DNA from: JAVBKX01 sp031553835
GTDB taxonomy: Bacteria; Bacteroidota; Bacteroidia; Bacteroidales; Azobacteroidaceae
Length of the DNA stretch: 37,401 nucleotides
Reading direction: 5' to 3'
Assembly (NCBI GenBank): GCA_031553835.1
Contig: JAVBKX010000025.1
Span: 1-37,401, forward strand
Within the stretch, counting starts at the first letter, position 1; the number at the start of each line of letters is the position of its first letter. Both the position numbers and the translations under genes were made by a program. The notes under the pieces are model-generated. The model saw nothing but the letters and a program-made list of their open reading frames with translations. It ran no database searches and had not been told where the DNA came from. This document shows positions 15,552 to 23,018 of this stretch, one piece after another.

Positions 15552-15567
15552 TTTTTCACTACCTTTG
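15535..15567 (+). promoter_or_regulatory. Promoter of the psd-pssA operon
   Basis: TTG (15535-15537), a 22-bp gap, then TACCTTTG (15560-15567) fits the Bacteroidetes -33/-7 pattern. The leader to the psd ATG at 15608 is about 35 nt, which also argues against the upstream TTG start at 15521. Confidence 0.6.
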
Positions 15568-15607
15568 CACGGGAAAAATATATAAAATTATAGTATCAAA
15601 ATTCATA

Positions 15608-16282
15608 ATGAGAATCCACAAAGAAGGGTACCAAATCATTGTTGTATCTGCGATTATTTTAGCGATAATCAATGGAGTGTTATTCTATTTTGTAGAAAAA
15701 TCCCTCTTACCTTACGTTATTGGCATTGCCTCCCTGGTCATATTCGGTATTATCCTGAATTTTTTCAGAAGTCCCAAACGCATTTTTCAAAATCCGGATG
15801 ACAATCAAGCAGTTGTAGCTCCGGCTGATGGTACTATCGTTGTCATTGAAGAAGTAATGGAAACCGAATATTTTCATGAAAAGCGCATGCAGGTTTCCAT
15901 TTTCATGAGTTTATTCAATGCGCATATCAATTGGATACCTGTCAACGGAAAAATTATTCATGCCTCGCATCATCCAGGACGTTTTATGTCGGCCTACCTG
16001 CCCAAATCCAGTTCGGAAAACGAACATTCCAGGGTTATTATTGAAACGGCATCGGGAGACAAAATATTAGTCAAACAAATCGCCGGAGCCGTCGCCCGCC
16101 GTATCGTCACATATCCGGAAGCAGGAAATAACTGCTGTATCAACCAACAATTAGGTTTCATTAAATTCGGCTCCAGAGTGGATTTGTTGCTTCCGCTGCA
16201 CAGCGAAATATTGGTGGAAATGGATCAATGCGTATTAGGCAATCAAACGATAATCGCACGATTAAACAATGCCGGCGTATGA
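15608..16282 (+). CDS. psd: Phosphatidylserine decarboxylase proenzyme (short type)
   Basis: A 224-residue pyruvoyl-dependent enzyme converting phosphatidylserine to phosphatidylethanolamine at the inner membrane. Two hydrophobic segments occupy residues ~8-28 and 33-52. The core has VVAPADGTIVVIEEV, then VSIFMSLFNAHINWIPVNG with the catalytic histidine region. The self-cleavage site near the C-terminus is FGSR (G188-S189), with S189 expected to become the pyruvoyl group. It is FGSR rather than the LGST of long enzymes, which is normal for the ~220-residue form of Bacteroidetes. The ATG at 15608 is preferred because an upstream TTG at 15521 lies before the promoter. The stop overlaps the pssA start (ATGA), so the two enzymes of the pathway are coupled. 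Confidence 0.93.
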   Translation: MRIHKEGYQIIVVSAIILAIINGVLFYFVEKSLLPYVIGIASLVIFGIILNFFRSPKRIFQNPDDNQAVVAPADGTIVVIEEVMETEYFHEKRMQVSIFMSLFNAHINWIPVNGKIIHASHHPGRFMSAYLPKSSSENEHSRVIIETASGDKILVKQIAGAVARRIVTYPEAGNNCCINQQLGFIKFGSRVDLLLPLHSEILVEMDQCVLGNQTIIARLNNAGV

Positions 16283-16968
16283 AACAGATACCTAATGCCA
16301 TTACCTGCCTTAATCTGATTTCGGGATGCATCGCATGTACCATGGCGCTCAATGGGTTGTATCAATATGCCTTACTTTGGGTGATCATTGCTGCAGTGCT
16401 GGATTTTTGCGACGGATTTGCCGCCCGATTGTTAAAAGCATATTCCAACATCGGAAAAGAATTAGATTCATTAGCCGACGTTGTCAGTTTTGGAGTAGCC
16501 CCCGGCATGGTCATATTCTCTTACTTAAACTCACAGGCATCTCACATTGTCATTTTACCCTATTTAGCATTTATCATTCCTGCTTTTGCAGCCTTACGCT
16601 TAGCAAAATTTAACTTGGACGAACGACAAACCAGTTCTTTTTTGGGTTTTCCGACTCCGGCCAATGCATTATTCTGGTGTTCATTCATTCCTTTTTTAGC
16701 ATCCTCCAATCTTGGAAATGAAATAATACAAACTGTAATTATACTCAGTTTGACAATACTGTGTTGCCTATTCATGATATCTGAAATTCCTATGTTTTCT
16801 TTAAAATTCAAAAACTACCGGTGGAAAGGAAATGAAGCCCAATATATTCTCGTAATCCTTGCCGTCGCCAGTTTATGTTTATTCAATTATGCAGGAATAT
16901 GCATTACCATTGTCTTATACATGCTTATTTCGATCATCCTAAACATCATTCGCAAAAAACAATCCTGA
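16279..16968 (+). CDS. pssA: CDP-diacylglycerol-serine O-phosphatidyltransferase
   Basis: A 229-residue integral membrane enzyme making phosphatidylserine from CDP-diacylglycerol and serine, one step before Psd. The CDP-alcohol phosphatidyltransferase signature, DGx2ARx8Gx3Dx3D, is complete: DGFAARLLKAYSNIGKELDS then LAD, near residues 39-64. About six to seven hydrophobic segments follow. The start at 16279 (MKQIPNAITCLNL) is chosen because it overlaps the psd stop as ATGA and gives the family's usual N-terminus. An in-frame ATG at 16228 would add 17 residues inside psd. Confidence 0.93.
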   Translation: MKQIPNAITCLNLISGCIACTMALNGLYQYALLWVIIAAVLDFCDGFAARLLKAYSNIGKELDSLADVVSFGVAPGMVIFSYLNSQASHIVILPYLAFIIPAFAALRLAKFNLDERQTSSFLGFPTPANALFWCSFIPFLASSNLGNEIIQTVIILSLTILCCLFMISEIPMFSLKFKNYRWKGNEAQYILVILAVASLCLFNYAGICITIVLYMLISIILNIIRKKQS

Positions 16969-16982
16969 ATTATCAATATACC

Positions 16983-17696
16983 ATGCGACTAATACACCCG
17001 GTAATCTTTGTATTGTTGATATTCAGCGCATGTAAAGAACAATGTGCAACACCAACTGCACAGAACACACAAAATACTTCAGCAATCGAAGTAAATACAA
17101 CAACAACTTCCGATAACAATGAAATGGACCATTTGAACAAGCAAAATATCATCATAGACAGCCAAATGACTTTAGAAGAAGCCATTGCCGGCACCACCGC
17201 TCCATCCACAATCACCAATCAATTAGTATTACTGGATGTAGAATATTATTCTGATGATAATCTGTTGCACCGGGGGCAATTAGTAGTCAACCAATCCGTC
17301 GAAAAAGATATCCGGGAAATTTTTGAATTAATAAAAGAACTCAAATTTCCTGTTCACCAAGCCATACCGATTGTAGCTTACGATTGGGATGATAACCGGT
17401 CGATGCTGGCCAATAATACATCAGCCTTTTGCTATCGCAAAGTTGCCGGCGCATCTCAGTTATCGCGCCACGCTACCGGCAAAGCCATCGACATCAACCC
17501 GTTTATCAATCCGTTAGTTTGGAAAAATGAATATATCGGACGCTCCAACATTCCGGCCAATGCTGTGTACGACATCAATCAACCCGGGACTTTCCACCTG
17601 CAACATCCAATTGTTCAGGAATTCAAAAAACGGAAATTCACCTGGGGATATTCTTTTAAAAAATACTACGACTATCATCATTTTCATCGCAACTAA
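16983..17696 (+). CDS. M15-family peptidase lipoprotein (VanY/D,D-carboxypeptidase-like)
   Basis: A 237-residue secreted protein. The start at 16983 gives a lipoprotein signal peptide (RLIHPVIFVLLIFSAC) with C17 as the lipidation site and a Thr/Asn-rich linker after it. The zinc-peptidase motif of M15C is SRHATGKAIDINP (H-x6-D spacing), with the second histidine group at the extreme C-terminus (YDYHHFHRN). WGYSFKKYYDYHHFH also matches the family end. It should trim peptidoglycan stem peptides in the periplasm. It starts 14 bp after pssA and ends 2 bp before the MutS-like gene, so it probably shares the psd operon. The reading frame is open from 16875, but that extension lies inside pssA and lacks a signal peptide. 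Confidence 0.85.
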   Translation: MRLIHPVIFVLLIFSACKEQCATPTAQNTQNTSAIEVNTTTTSDNNEMDHLNKQNIIIDSQMTLEEAIAGTTAPSTITNQLVLLDVEYYSDDNLLHRGQLVVNQSVEKDIREIFELIKELKFPVHQAIPIVAYDWDDNRSMLANNTSAFCYRKVAGASQLSRHATGKAIDINPFINPLVWKNEYIGRSNIPANAVYDINQPGTFHLQHPIVQEFKKRKFTWGYSFKKYYDYHHFHRN

Positions 17697-17698
17697 TC

Positions 17699-19492
17699 AT
17701 GGAATCCTTAACGAAGCATTACACTCAACGTAAATTTGAAACCGAAGCCCAACTTCAAAGCGCCAACCGGACTATTCACTGGATTGGAACTGTACGCTTA
17801 ATATTAGTCATTAGCTGTGTTGTCATCAGTTGGTATTTTTGGGGACAATGGAGCCTTTTACTTGCGATTACAGTCCCGCTTATCATCGCTTTAGGCTATT
17901 TCATTCAACAACACAGCCGCTTATTCAAAAAAAAATCATACTTAGAGCGAGCTTCTGCTATTTGCGGTAATGAATTAAATGCCTTGGAATACAATTTCAA
18001 CGCTTTTGACGGAGCGGAAGAACGGCTGAATCCGGCTCATCCGTTTACATTCGACTTAGATATTTTCGGATATAAATCCATTTTCCAGTATATCAACAGG
18101 ACATGCAGTCAATTTGGAAAAACCATCCTGGCCGATTGGTTTGAGCAACCATTAAACCACAAAGCAGAGATCATTCGCAGGCAATCGGCAATAAAAGAGC
18201 TTTCCGAAAAAGAAACCTGGATGCATCATTTTGAGGTCACCGGAAAAGAACACCCCATCGAAGTTTCCGCACCGGAACAATTAAAAACGTTCACCTCCTG
18301 TCCTGCCCTATTCTCTCCAAAAAGCAGTTGGAAAATGTTTACGTACATTATTCCAATCTGTTGGTTACTGTATTTTATTGGCTTGGGATTAGGTTGGATT
18401 TCCCTACAGACTTTACCTTTAGTCATTATCGCCGGTATCGCTGTCGGGGAATCTCAATTCAAAAAGATCAATCAACTCCAGCATACCACAGGAAAAGAAG
18501 TGTTGTTTTTCTCCGGTTATTCTAATGCTATTCGTCTCATCGAAACGGAAAATTTCGAATCGGAATTACTCAACGAATTACAAAGCACATTCTCCCAAAA
18601 CGGAACAAAAACGTCGGAAGTGATCCGGAAATTATCCCGCCTGCTGTATGATTTGGAACTTCGCGAAAACATACTGGGACGCATTGTCTTAAACACATTA
18701 TTTTTATGGGATATCCGTAAAGCATTACAAATTGAGCAGTGGAAAAAGCAACATGGTCAACATCTAATCAGTTGGATGAATACGCTCGGCACATTCGATG
18801 CACTGATTTCGCCTGGCCGTTTTTCATTCAATCATCCCGATTATATGTTCCCTGAAATAGTGGACAATTATTTCCAAATGGAAGGAAAAGCATTGGGACA
18901 TCCCCTGTTGCATCGTGACATTTGTGTCAAAAACGATATTAACATCGAATCTCAGCCCTATTTCATGATTGTAACAGGCGCTAATATGGCCGGCAAAAGC
19001 ACATATTTGCGTACTATAGGCGTTAACTTTCTGTTATCCTGTATCGGTTCGCCTGTATGTGCACAATCATTGCGAATTTATCCTGCCACTTTAGTAACCA
19101 GCCTGCGTACCTCCGATTCCCTGTCAGAACAGGAATCCTATTTTTTTGCTGAATTAAAACGGTTGAAAATGATGATCGATCAACTCAATACCGGCAAAAA
19201 ATTATTCATTATTTTGGATGAAATATTAAAAGGCACCAATTCGGTCGATAAGCAGAAAGGCTCATTAGCACTGATTCAACAATTTGTATCGCTAAAAACC
19301 TGCGGCATCATTGCTACGCACGATATTTTGCTGGGAGAATTGGAAAATGCATTTCCCGAAAACATCAAAAACTATCGTTTTGAAGCCGATATTCAAGACG
19401 ATGAACTACGTTTTTCCTACAAAATGCAAACAGGCATTGCACAAAATATGAATGCCTGCTTTTTGATGAAAAAAATGGGGATAACTATTTAG
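17699..19492 (+). CDS. Membrane-anchored MutS-like ATPase
   Basis: A 597-residue protein with the MutS core ATPase at its C-terminus. Walker A is TGANMAGKSTYLRTIGVNF (about 425-443), followed by TSLRTSDSLSEQESYFFAEL, Walker B LFIILDEILKGTNS (about 502-515) and the IIATHD switch. The mismatch-recognition domain I is absent. Residues ~28-72 contain two hydrophobic helices (RLILVISCVVISWYFW, LLLAITVPLIIALGYFI) and a further pair lies near 215-250, so the protein is likely membrane-bound. This combination is a distinct Bacteroidetes/Firmicutes MutS-like subgroup of unknown function, not the canonical repair MutS. It follows the M15 peptidase by 2 bp. Confidence 0.88.
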   Translation: MESLTKHYTQRKFETEAQLQSANRTIHWIGTVRLILVISCVVISWYFWGQWSLLLAITVPLIIALGYFIQQHSRLFKKKSYLERASAICGNELNALEYNFNAFDGAEERLNPAHPFTFDLDIFGYKSIFQYINRTCSQFGKTILADWFEQPLNHKAEIIRRQSAIKELSEKETWMHHFEVTGKEHPIEVSAPEQLKTFTSCPALFSPKSSWKMFTYIIPICWLLYFIGLGLGWISLQTLPLVIIAGIAVGESQFKKINQLQHTTGKEVLFFSGYSNAIRLIETENFESELLNELQSTFSQNGTKTSEVIRKLSRLLYDLELRENILGRIVLNTLFLWDIRKALQIEQWKKQHGQHLISWMNTLGTFDALISPGRFSFNHPDYMFPEIVDNYFQMEGKALGHPLLHRDICVKNDINIESQPYFMIVTGANMAGKSTYLRTIGVNFLLSCIGSPVCAQSLRIYPATLVTSLRTSDSLSEQESYFFAELKRLKMMIDQLNTGKKLFIILDEILKGTNSVDKQKGSLALIQQFVSLKTCGIIATHDILLGELENAFPENIKNYRFEADIQDDELRFSYKMQTGIAQNMNACFLMKKMGITI

Positions 19493-19527
19493 AAAAAGAG
19501 TTAGCCGAGTTGAATATTACAACGTCT

Positions 19528-20661
19528 TCACTGGTAAATGTGCTTCAACCAATATTCCAACGCAGGGTCTTGTATTTCCACTTTATTGCCCGGCAGCACA
19601 TCAATCAAATCTTTTTCAAGCGTTGCCTTACGAAGATTTTTGATATTCGCGGAAGTTCCTAACCGGTATTTTTCCAATACTTCTATTGAAGAAAAATTGA
19701 CGACACCATCAGCTACCGCAATTAAAAAATTGATTTGCCGGGGAGTCAGGGTATCAATAATATTGGTAAATAAAAGACTCAATTGTCCTATCAGACTAAT
19801 AAAAGCATCCTGAAGAATTGCTTCTGTACATTTTCTCGGTGTGCGGAGCCATACCTGTTGACTAAGTTGCTGCGTATAATAAGGGTGATTTTTCATCAAA
19901 TCGGCAATTTTTCCGCAAAGTTCTGCCGAAATCTGCTTTCCTGTATCCGCAAAACGCTTGGCAATAAATACAACCCAATCTTCGCGTTTAATACGATCTA
20001 AGAACATGATTTCTCCGAATTTATAAAAAGGCATCTCGTAATTATTGAATATATCCAACAACATGTGACGTTTGCTGCCATAAAGACAATAGCAAACTGA
20101 AGTATGCTTCTGCCAGTGAGCGCGCAACTTACGTTGAAATGCCAACGATTCTTCATATTCGTTTACATTCTGGAATTCATCGATACAAACGACTATTTTC
20201 TTTTTGATATCGACAGCTACTTTCTGAGGCAAATCCAATATTTCATCGTATGACAATGGATTTTCTTTAAAATTAATTCCGAATGAAAGTTCATAAGTCT
20301 GTGTCATATCGGAAAATGAAACGGCAGGAACCAAACGTCCTAAATATTTTTTAACTCCGGTCACAAATTCTTCCCAAGCATTAGTAGAAATTTTCAGAAT
20401 GGCATTGGCATACGCAGTATAAAATTGTTCTTCAGTACGGCAATTGAAGATATCAACATGACAGACCAACATTTTTTTATCGGTTTCCATAACCGATTGG
20501 GCTACTTTATTGACCAATGATGTTTTTCCCCATCGGCGGGGAGAAACAATGGTGGTATTTATCAGGTTTTTGAAATGCTGTGTTAATAGCATGGCTTCAT
20601 TATCCCTGTCTGTAAAATTGTCTTTTTCGGCAATCCGACCGTATGAAAAGGGTGTTTCCAT
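19528..20661 (-). CDS. AAA/STAND-type ATPase with DUF-like C-terminus
   Basis: A 377-residue protein read from ATG 20661 (METPFSYGRIAEKDNFTDR). Walker A is SPRRWGKTS (40-48), Walker B IVVCIDEFQN (157-165), followed by a sensor-like YGSKRHMLLDIF. This is the archaeal-type ATPase_2 family, in which SPRR-GKTS-LV is characteristic. The C-terminal ~80 residues form a winged-helix-like domain ending in IQDPALEYWLKHIY, also typical. These proteins are often selfish or regulatory; function unknown. A TTG at 20682 would add 7 residues, but it overlaps the -7 box, so 20661 is preferred. It converges on the MutS-like gene with a 35-bp gap and is preceded by a 15-bp iterated sequence. Confidence 0.8.
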   Translation of the reverse strand: METPFSYGRIAEKDNFTDRDNEAMLLTQHFKNLINTTIVSPRRWGKTSLVNKVAQSVMETDKKMLVCHVDIFNCRTEEQFYTAYANAILKISTNAWEEFVTGVKKYLGRLVPAVSFSDMTQTYELSFGINFKENPLSYDEILDLPQKVAVDIKKKIVVCIDEFQNVNEYEESLAFQRKLRAHWQKHTSVCYCLYGSKRHMLLDIFNNYEMPFYKFGEIMFLDRIKREDWVVFIAKRFADTGKQISAELCGKIADLMKNHPYYTQQLSQQVWLRTPRKCTEAILQDAFISLIGQLSLLFTNIIDTLTPRQINFLIAVADGVVNFSSIEVLEKYRLGTSANIKNLRKATLEKDLIDVLPGNKVEIQDPALEYWLKHIYQ

Positions 20662-20679
20662 TTTTCTATCATTTTGAGA

Positions 20680-20711
20680 CAAATGTAGTTAGAAAAAATG
20701 GAATCAACAAA
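20680..20711 (-). promoter_or_regulatory. Promoter of the ATPase gene
   Basis: On the minus strand TTTG (20711-20708), a 20-bp gap and TACATTTG (20687-20680) match the Bacteroidetes -33/-7 consensus well. Transcription would begin about 12 nt before ATG 20661. The four 15-bp repeats abut the -33 element. Confidence 0.7.
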
Positions 20712-20766
20712 TTTGAAATCATTCGATTTGAAATTAATTGATTTGAAATCATTTGATTTGAAATTT
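20712..20766. repeat. Four tandem 15-bp repeats (TTTGAAATCATTTGA type)
   Basis: TTTGAAAT recurs at exactly 15-bp spacing (20712, 20727, 20742, 20757). The other seven bases of each unit vary slightly (CATTCGA, TAATTGA, CATTTGA, then TTTAAAA partial). The block is directly upstream of the -33 box of the ATPase gene and reaches to within 10 bp of the M48 terminator. Confidence 0.88.
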
Positions 20767-20772
20767 TAAAAC

Positions 20773-20809
20773 AAAAAAAGTTCGACATATTTATGTGGTG
20801 TCGAACTTT
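20773..20809 (-). terminator. Rho-independent terminator of the M48 peptidase gene
   Basis: A 10-bp stem (AAAGTTCGAC 20777-20786 with GTCGAACTTT 20800-20809) is followed on the minus strand by TTTTTTT. It lies about 50 bp after the M48 stop and insulates it from the ATPase gene. Confidence 0.82.
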
Positions 20810-20858
20810 TCGCTACGTTGTGCCTACGATTCTACACGTTGGCATATAATGTCATTTT

Positions 20859-21698
20859 TTAGAACTTCCACTGCTCGCTTGTCTTGGTGCTTTTGGCAGG
20901 AGCAGTAGTTCCTCCTTTATAATACTTCAACGCTTCCGGCAATTCATTCTGAATAGAGGTTATACGTGACGCATCCGAAGGGTGAGTGCTCATAAATTCG
21001 GGAACTGCAGCACCTTGAGTGGACATCCGTTGCCAAAACGGCATAGCCTGATTCGGATCATATCCGGCAATCGCCATAAAAATCAATCCTAAATGGTCGG
21101 CCTCTAATTCCTGTTTTCGGCTGAAAGGCAACAAAACACCATATTGAGCGCCTAAACCAAAAACAGTATTTCCAATCGTTTGCATTGTAGAGGAAGAATT
21201 GCTAAGCAAACCGCCAACAGCAGAAGCGCCATACTGTGCGACCATCTCTTGCGACATGCGCTCATTAGCGTGTTTAGCTACGGCATGAGCTACCTCATGG
21301 CCTAACACAACCGCCAAACCTGTTTCATCCTGAGTATATGGCAGAATGCCCTCATACACAACAATTTTTCCACCGGGCATACAAAATGCATTGACCTGAT
21401 CATCTTTGATAAGGTTAAATGCCCAATCATAGCCTTCCAACATCGATTCCATACCATTAGCCCTATAATAAGATTGCACTGCATTAGCTATATTCTGACC
21501 GACTTTGACTACCAACGCCGTGTTCTTCGCATCAGTAGATTTTTGCGCCGTCTTAATATAGTCGTCATATTGTTGAAAACTCAAAGATAACACCTGTTGA
21601 TCGGAAACTAAATTGAGCTGTTTTCTTCCGGTAAGCGGAACACTACTGCATCCGTACATGAATGCACCTAACGTAATAAGCAAAAGGATTTGTTTCAT
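20859..21698 (-). CDS. M48-family metallopeptidase lipoprotein
   Basis: A 279-residue protein. The signal peptide MKQILLLITLGAFMYGC ends at a lipidation cysteine (C17), and SSVPLTGRKQLNLVSD follows, the conserved start of the LoiP/YcaL-like group. The zinc site is HEVAH (H134, E135, H138) with the third ligand in QELEADHLG (E197). The NAFCMPGGKIVVYEGIL motif before it is also family-typical. It should act in the periplasm or at the outer membrane on misfolded or damaged membrane proteins. Monocistronic, with its own promoter and terminator, divergent from argR. Confidence 0.92.
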   Translation of the reverse strand: MKQILLLITLGAFMYGCSSVPLTGRKQLNLVSDQQVLSLSFQQYDDYIKTAQKSTDAKNTALVVKVGQNIANAVQSYYRANGMESMLEGYDWAFNLIKDDQVNAFCMPGGKIVVYEGILPYTQDETGLAVVLGHEVAHAVAKHANERMSQEMVAQYGASAVGGLLSNSSSTMQTIGNTVFGLGAQYGVLLPFSRKQELEADHLGLIFMAIAGYDPNQAMPFWQRMSTQGAAVPEFMSTHPSDASRITSIQNELPEALKYYKGGTTAPAKSTKTSEQWKF

Positions 21699-21733
21699 TG
21701 TGGTTAAACTTAGATATTAATAATATTTCAGTG

Positions 21734-21766
21734 CAAAGATAAAGAAAGTTGTTCAAATACGACAAA
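21734..21766 (-). promoter_or_regulatory. Promoter of the M48 peptidase gene
   Basis: Minus-strand TTTG (21766-21763), a 21-bp gap and TATCTTTG (21741-21734) fit the -33/-7 pattern. The ATG at 21698 is 36 nt downstream of the -7 box. Confidence 0.65.
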
Positions 21767-21804
21767 AAAGCCGCGAGATTCATACAATCAATTGATTTTT
21801 TGTA

Positions 21805-21812
21805 TAATTTTG
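21805..21812 (+). promoter_or_regulatory. -7 box of argR and the arginine operon
   Basis: TAATTTTG followed by CAGCCAA, 26 nt before the argR ATG. No clear -33 TTTG at 19-23 bp. I could not identify an ARG-box palindrome by eye in the 140-bp gap with the divergent M48 gene. Confidence 0.55.
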
Positions 21813-21838
21813 CAGCCAATTTAAATAAATATTCCATT

Positions 21839-22312
21839 ATGCAAAATAGAAAAAAGCGACTGGAAGCAATTACCACGATCATAAAAACGACTGAAATCAA
21901 CAATCAGGAAGAATTGTTATCGCTTTTGGAAACGAAAGGATTTTCTGCTACTCAAGCGACCCTTTCGAGGGACATGAAACAGTTGAAAATATCTAAATCA
22001 CCCAATGCTGACGGAGTATATATCTACCAATTGCCAAAATTAAATAATTATACAAAAAATATTCATGCAGAATCAAACATGGAAGGAATGCGAAACGGAT
22101 TAATATCTATCGCCTTTTCCGGCAATTTAGCAGTTGCAAAAACCAGATCCGGTTATGCCATGGGAATCGCTTCCGACATTGACCGCCACAGTACTCCAGA
22201 AATTTTAGGAACAATAGCCGGTGATGATACCATCTTGATCATTTTACAGGAAAATGTTGCTCAGCAAACAATCATATCCATATTAAATAACATGACAATT
22301 GATAACAGATAA
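21839..22312 (+). CDS. argR: Arginine repressor ArgR
   Basis: A 157-residue protein. The N-terminal winged helix includes EELLSLLETKGFSATQATLSRD (recognition helix SATQATLSRDM), the ArgR DNA-binding signature. The C-terminal hexamerisation and arginine-binding domain ends with GTIAGDDTILIILQ, where the DD pair binds arginine. The start at 21839 (MQNRKKRLEAI) is chosen over an upstream frame extension at 21749 that runs through the -7 box. It heads the arginine block and should control it in response to arginine. Confidence 0.95.
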   Translation: MQNRKKRLEAITTIIKTTEINNQEELLSLLETKGFSATQATLSRDMKQLKISKSPNADGVYIYQLPKLNNYTKNIHAESNMEGMRNGLISIAFSGNLAVAKTRSGYAMGIASDIDRHSTPEILGTIAGDDTILIILQENVAQQTIISILNNMTIDNR

Positions 22313-22317
22313 AAAGC

Positions 22318-22881
22318 ATGGAACCTACAATAGAAATTTTAATCGCAAACGAGACACATATTCCTTATGTGCAAACCATATTGGATACTATCGAAGCCGC
22401 GGCCAAAGTGAGAGGTACCGGTATCGCCAAACGTAGTCCCGAATATATCGAGCAAAAAATGCGCGAGGGTAAGGCGATTATCGCTTTGATCGACAATGAA
22501 TTTGCCGGATTTTGCTATATCGAAAGTTGGGGAAACAAGCAATATGTAGCCAACTCCGGACTCATTGTGGTGGAGAAATTCAGGGGACACGGATTGGCAA
22601 AAAAAATCAAACAAAAATCATTTGAACTATCACGCACTATGTTTCCTGATGCTAAATTATTCGGATTAACTTCAGGCGCTGCGGTGATGAAAATCAATAC
22701 GGAATTAGGATATGTACCTGTTACATTTGCCGAATTAACTGACGATGAAGCTTTTTGGAGAGGTTGCCAGGGATGTGTCAACTTCGACATCTTAACCCGG
22801 ACAGAACGCAAGTATTGTATTTGTACGGCCATGCTGTATGATCCGGCTAAAGAAAAATACGGAAAAGACAAAAAATTTTGA
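22318..22881 (+). CDS. GNAT acyltransferase, likely N-acylglutamate synthase for arginine synthesis
   Basis: A 187-residue GNAT-fold protein. The acyl-CoA pyrophosphate loop is FRGHGLAKKI (89-97), preceded by the V-strand LIVVEK. The N-terminus (ILIANETHIPYVQTILDTIE) is atypical. The C-terminus carries four cysteines, C150-C153 (CQGC) and C167-C169 (CIC), an arrangement that could bind metal and is unusual for GNATs. It sits 5 bp after argR and before argG/argC/argD, and no classical argA or argJ is seen. In Bacteroides, arginine is made through succinylated intermediates. From memory, the homologue at this position has been proposed as the N-acylglutamate (succinylglutamate) synthase. The role is therefore inferred from context. 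Confidence 0.75.
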   Translation: MEPTIEILIANETHIPYVQTILDTIEAAAKVRGTGIAKRSPEYIEQKMREGKAIIALIDNEFAGFCYIESWGNKQYVANSGLIVVEKFRGHGLAKKIKQKSFELSRTMFPDAKLFGLTSGAAVMKINTELGYVPVTFAELTDDEAFWRGCQGCVNFDILTRTERKYCICTAMLYDPAKEKYGKDKKF

Positions 22882-22910
22882 GAACGAAAGCATAGAAATG
22901 ATTAACTTTG
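22877..22910 (+). promoter_or_regulatory. Internal promoter before argG
   Basis: TTTG (22877-22880), a 22-bp gap and TAACTTTG (22903-22910) match the -33/-7 consensus. The -33 overlaps the end of the GNAT gene. A leader of about 100 nt follows, containing the repeat at 22922-22967 and a CTTTGTGTCTTCGTGTCTTTGTG string of the kind often seen between Bacteroidetes genes. Confidence 0.55.
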
Positions 22911-22921
22911 GAAACACAAAA

Positions 22922-22967
22922 ATGGGAGTTATACAAAGTTTGAGAGAGTTAGAAGAATCTGGTAGTT
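22922..22967 (+). repeat. Dispersed GTTAGA-type intergenic repeat, copy 1
   Basis: GGGAGTTATACAAAGTTTGA followed by GAGAGTTAGAAGAA resembles the arms at 26315-26384 and the reverse complement of 27785-27830. The unit is a loose GAAGTTAGAG/GAGTTATA pattern. It lies between the GNAT and argG genes. Confidence 0.55.
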
Positions 22968-23018
22968 TACCTTAAAACTTTGTGTCTTCGTGTCTTTGTG
23001 TTTATAAATATTGATTGT

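Noticed and set aside
20712..20766. Plasmid-type replication origin iterons
   Set aside because: No replication initiator gene, AT-rich melting block or DnaA boxes accompany the repeats, and they abut a promoter in a chromosomal context.
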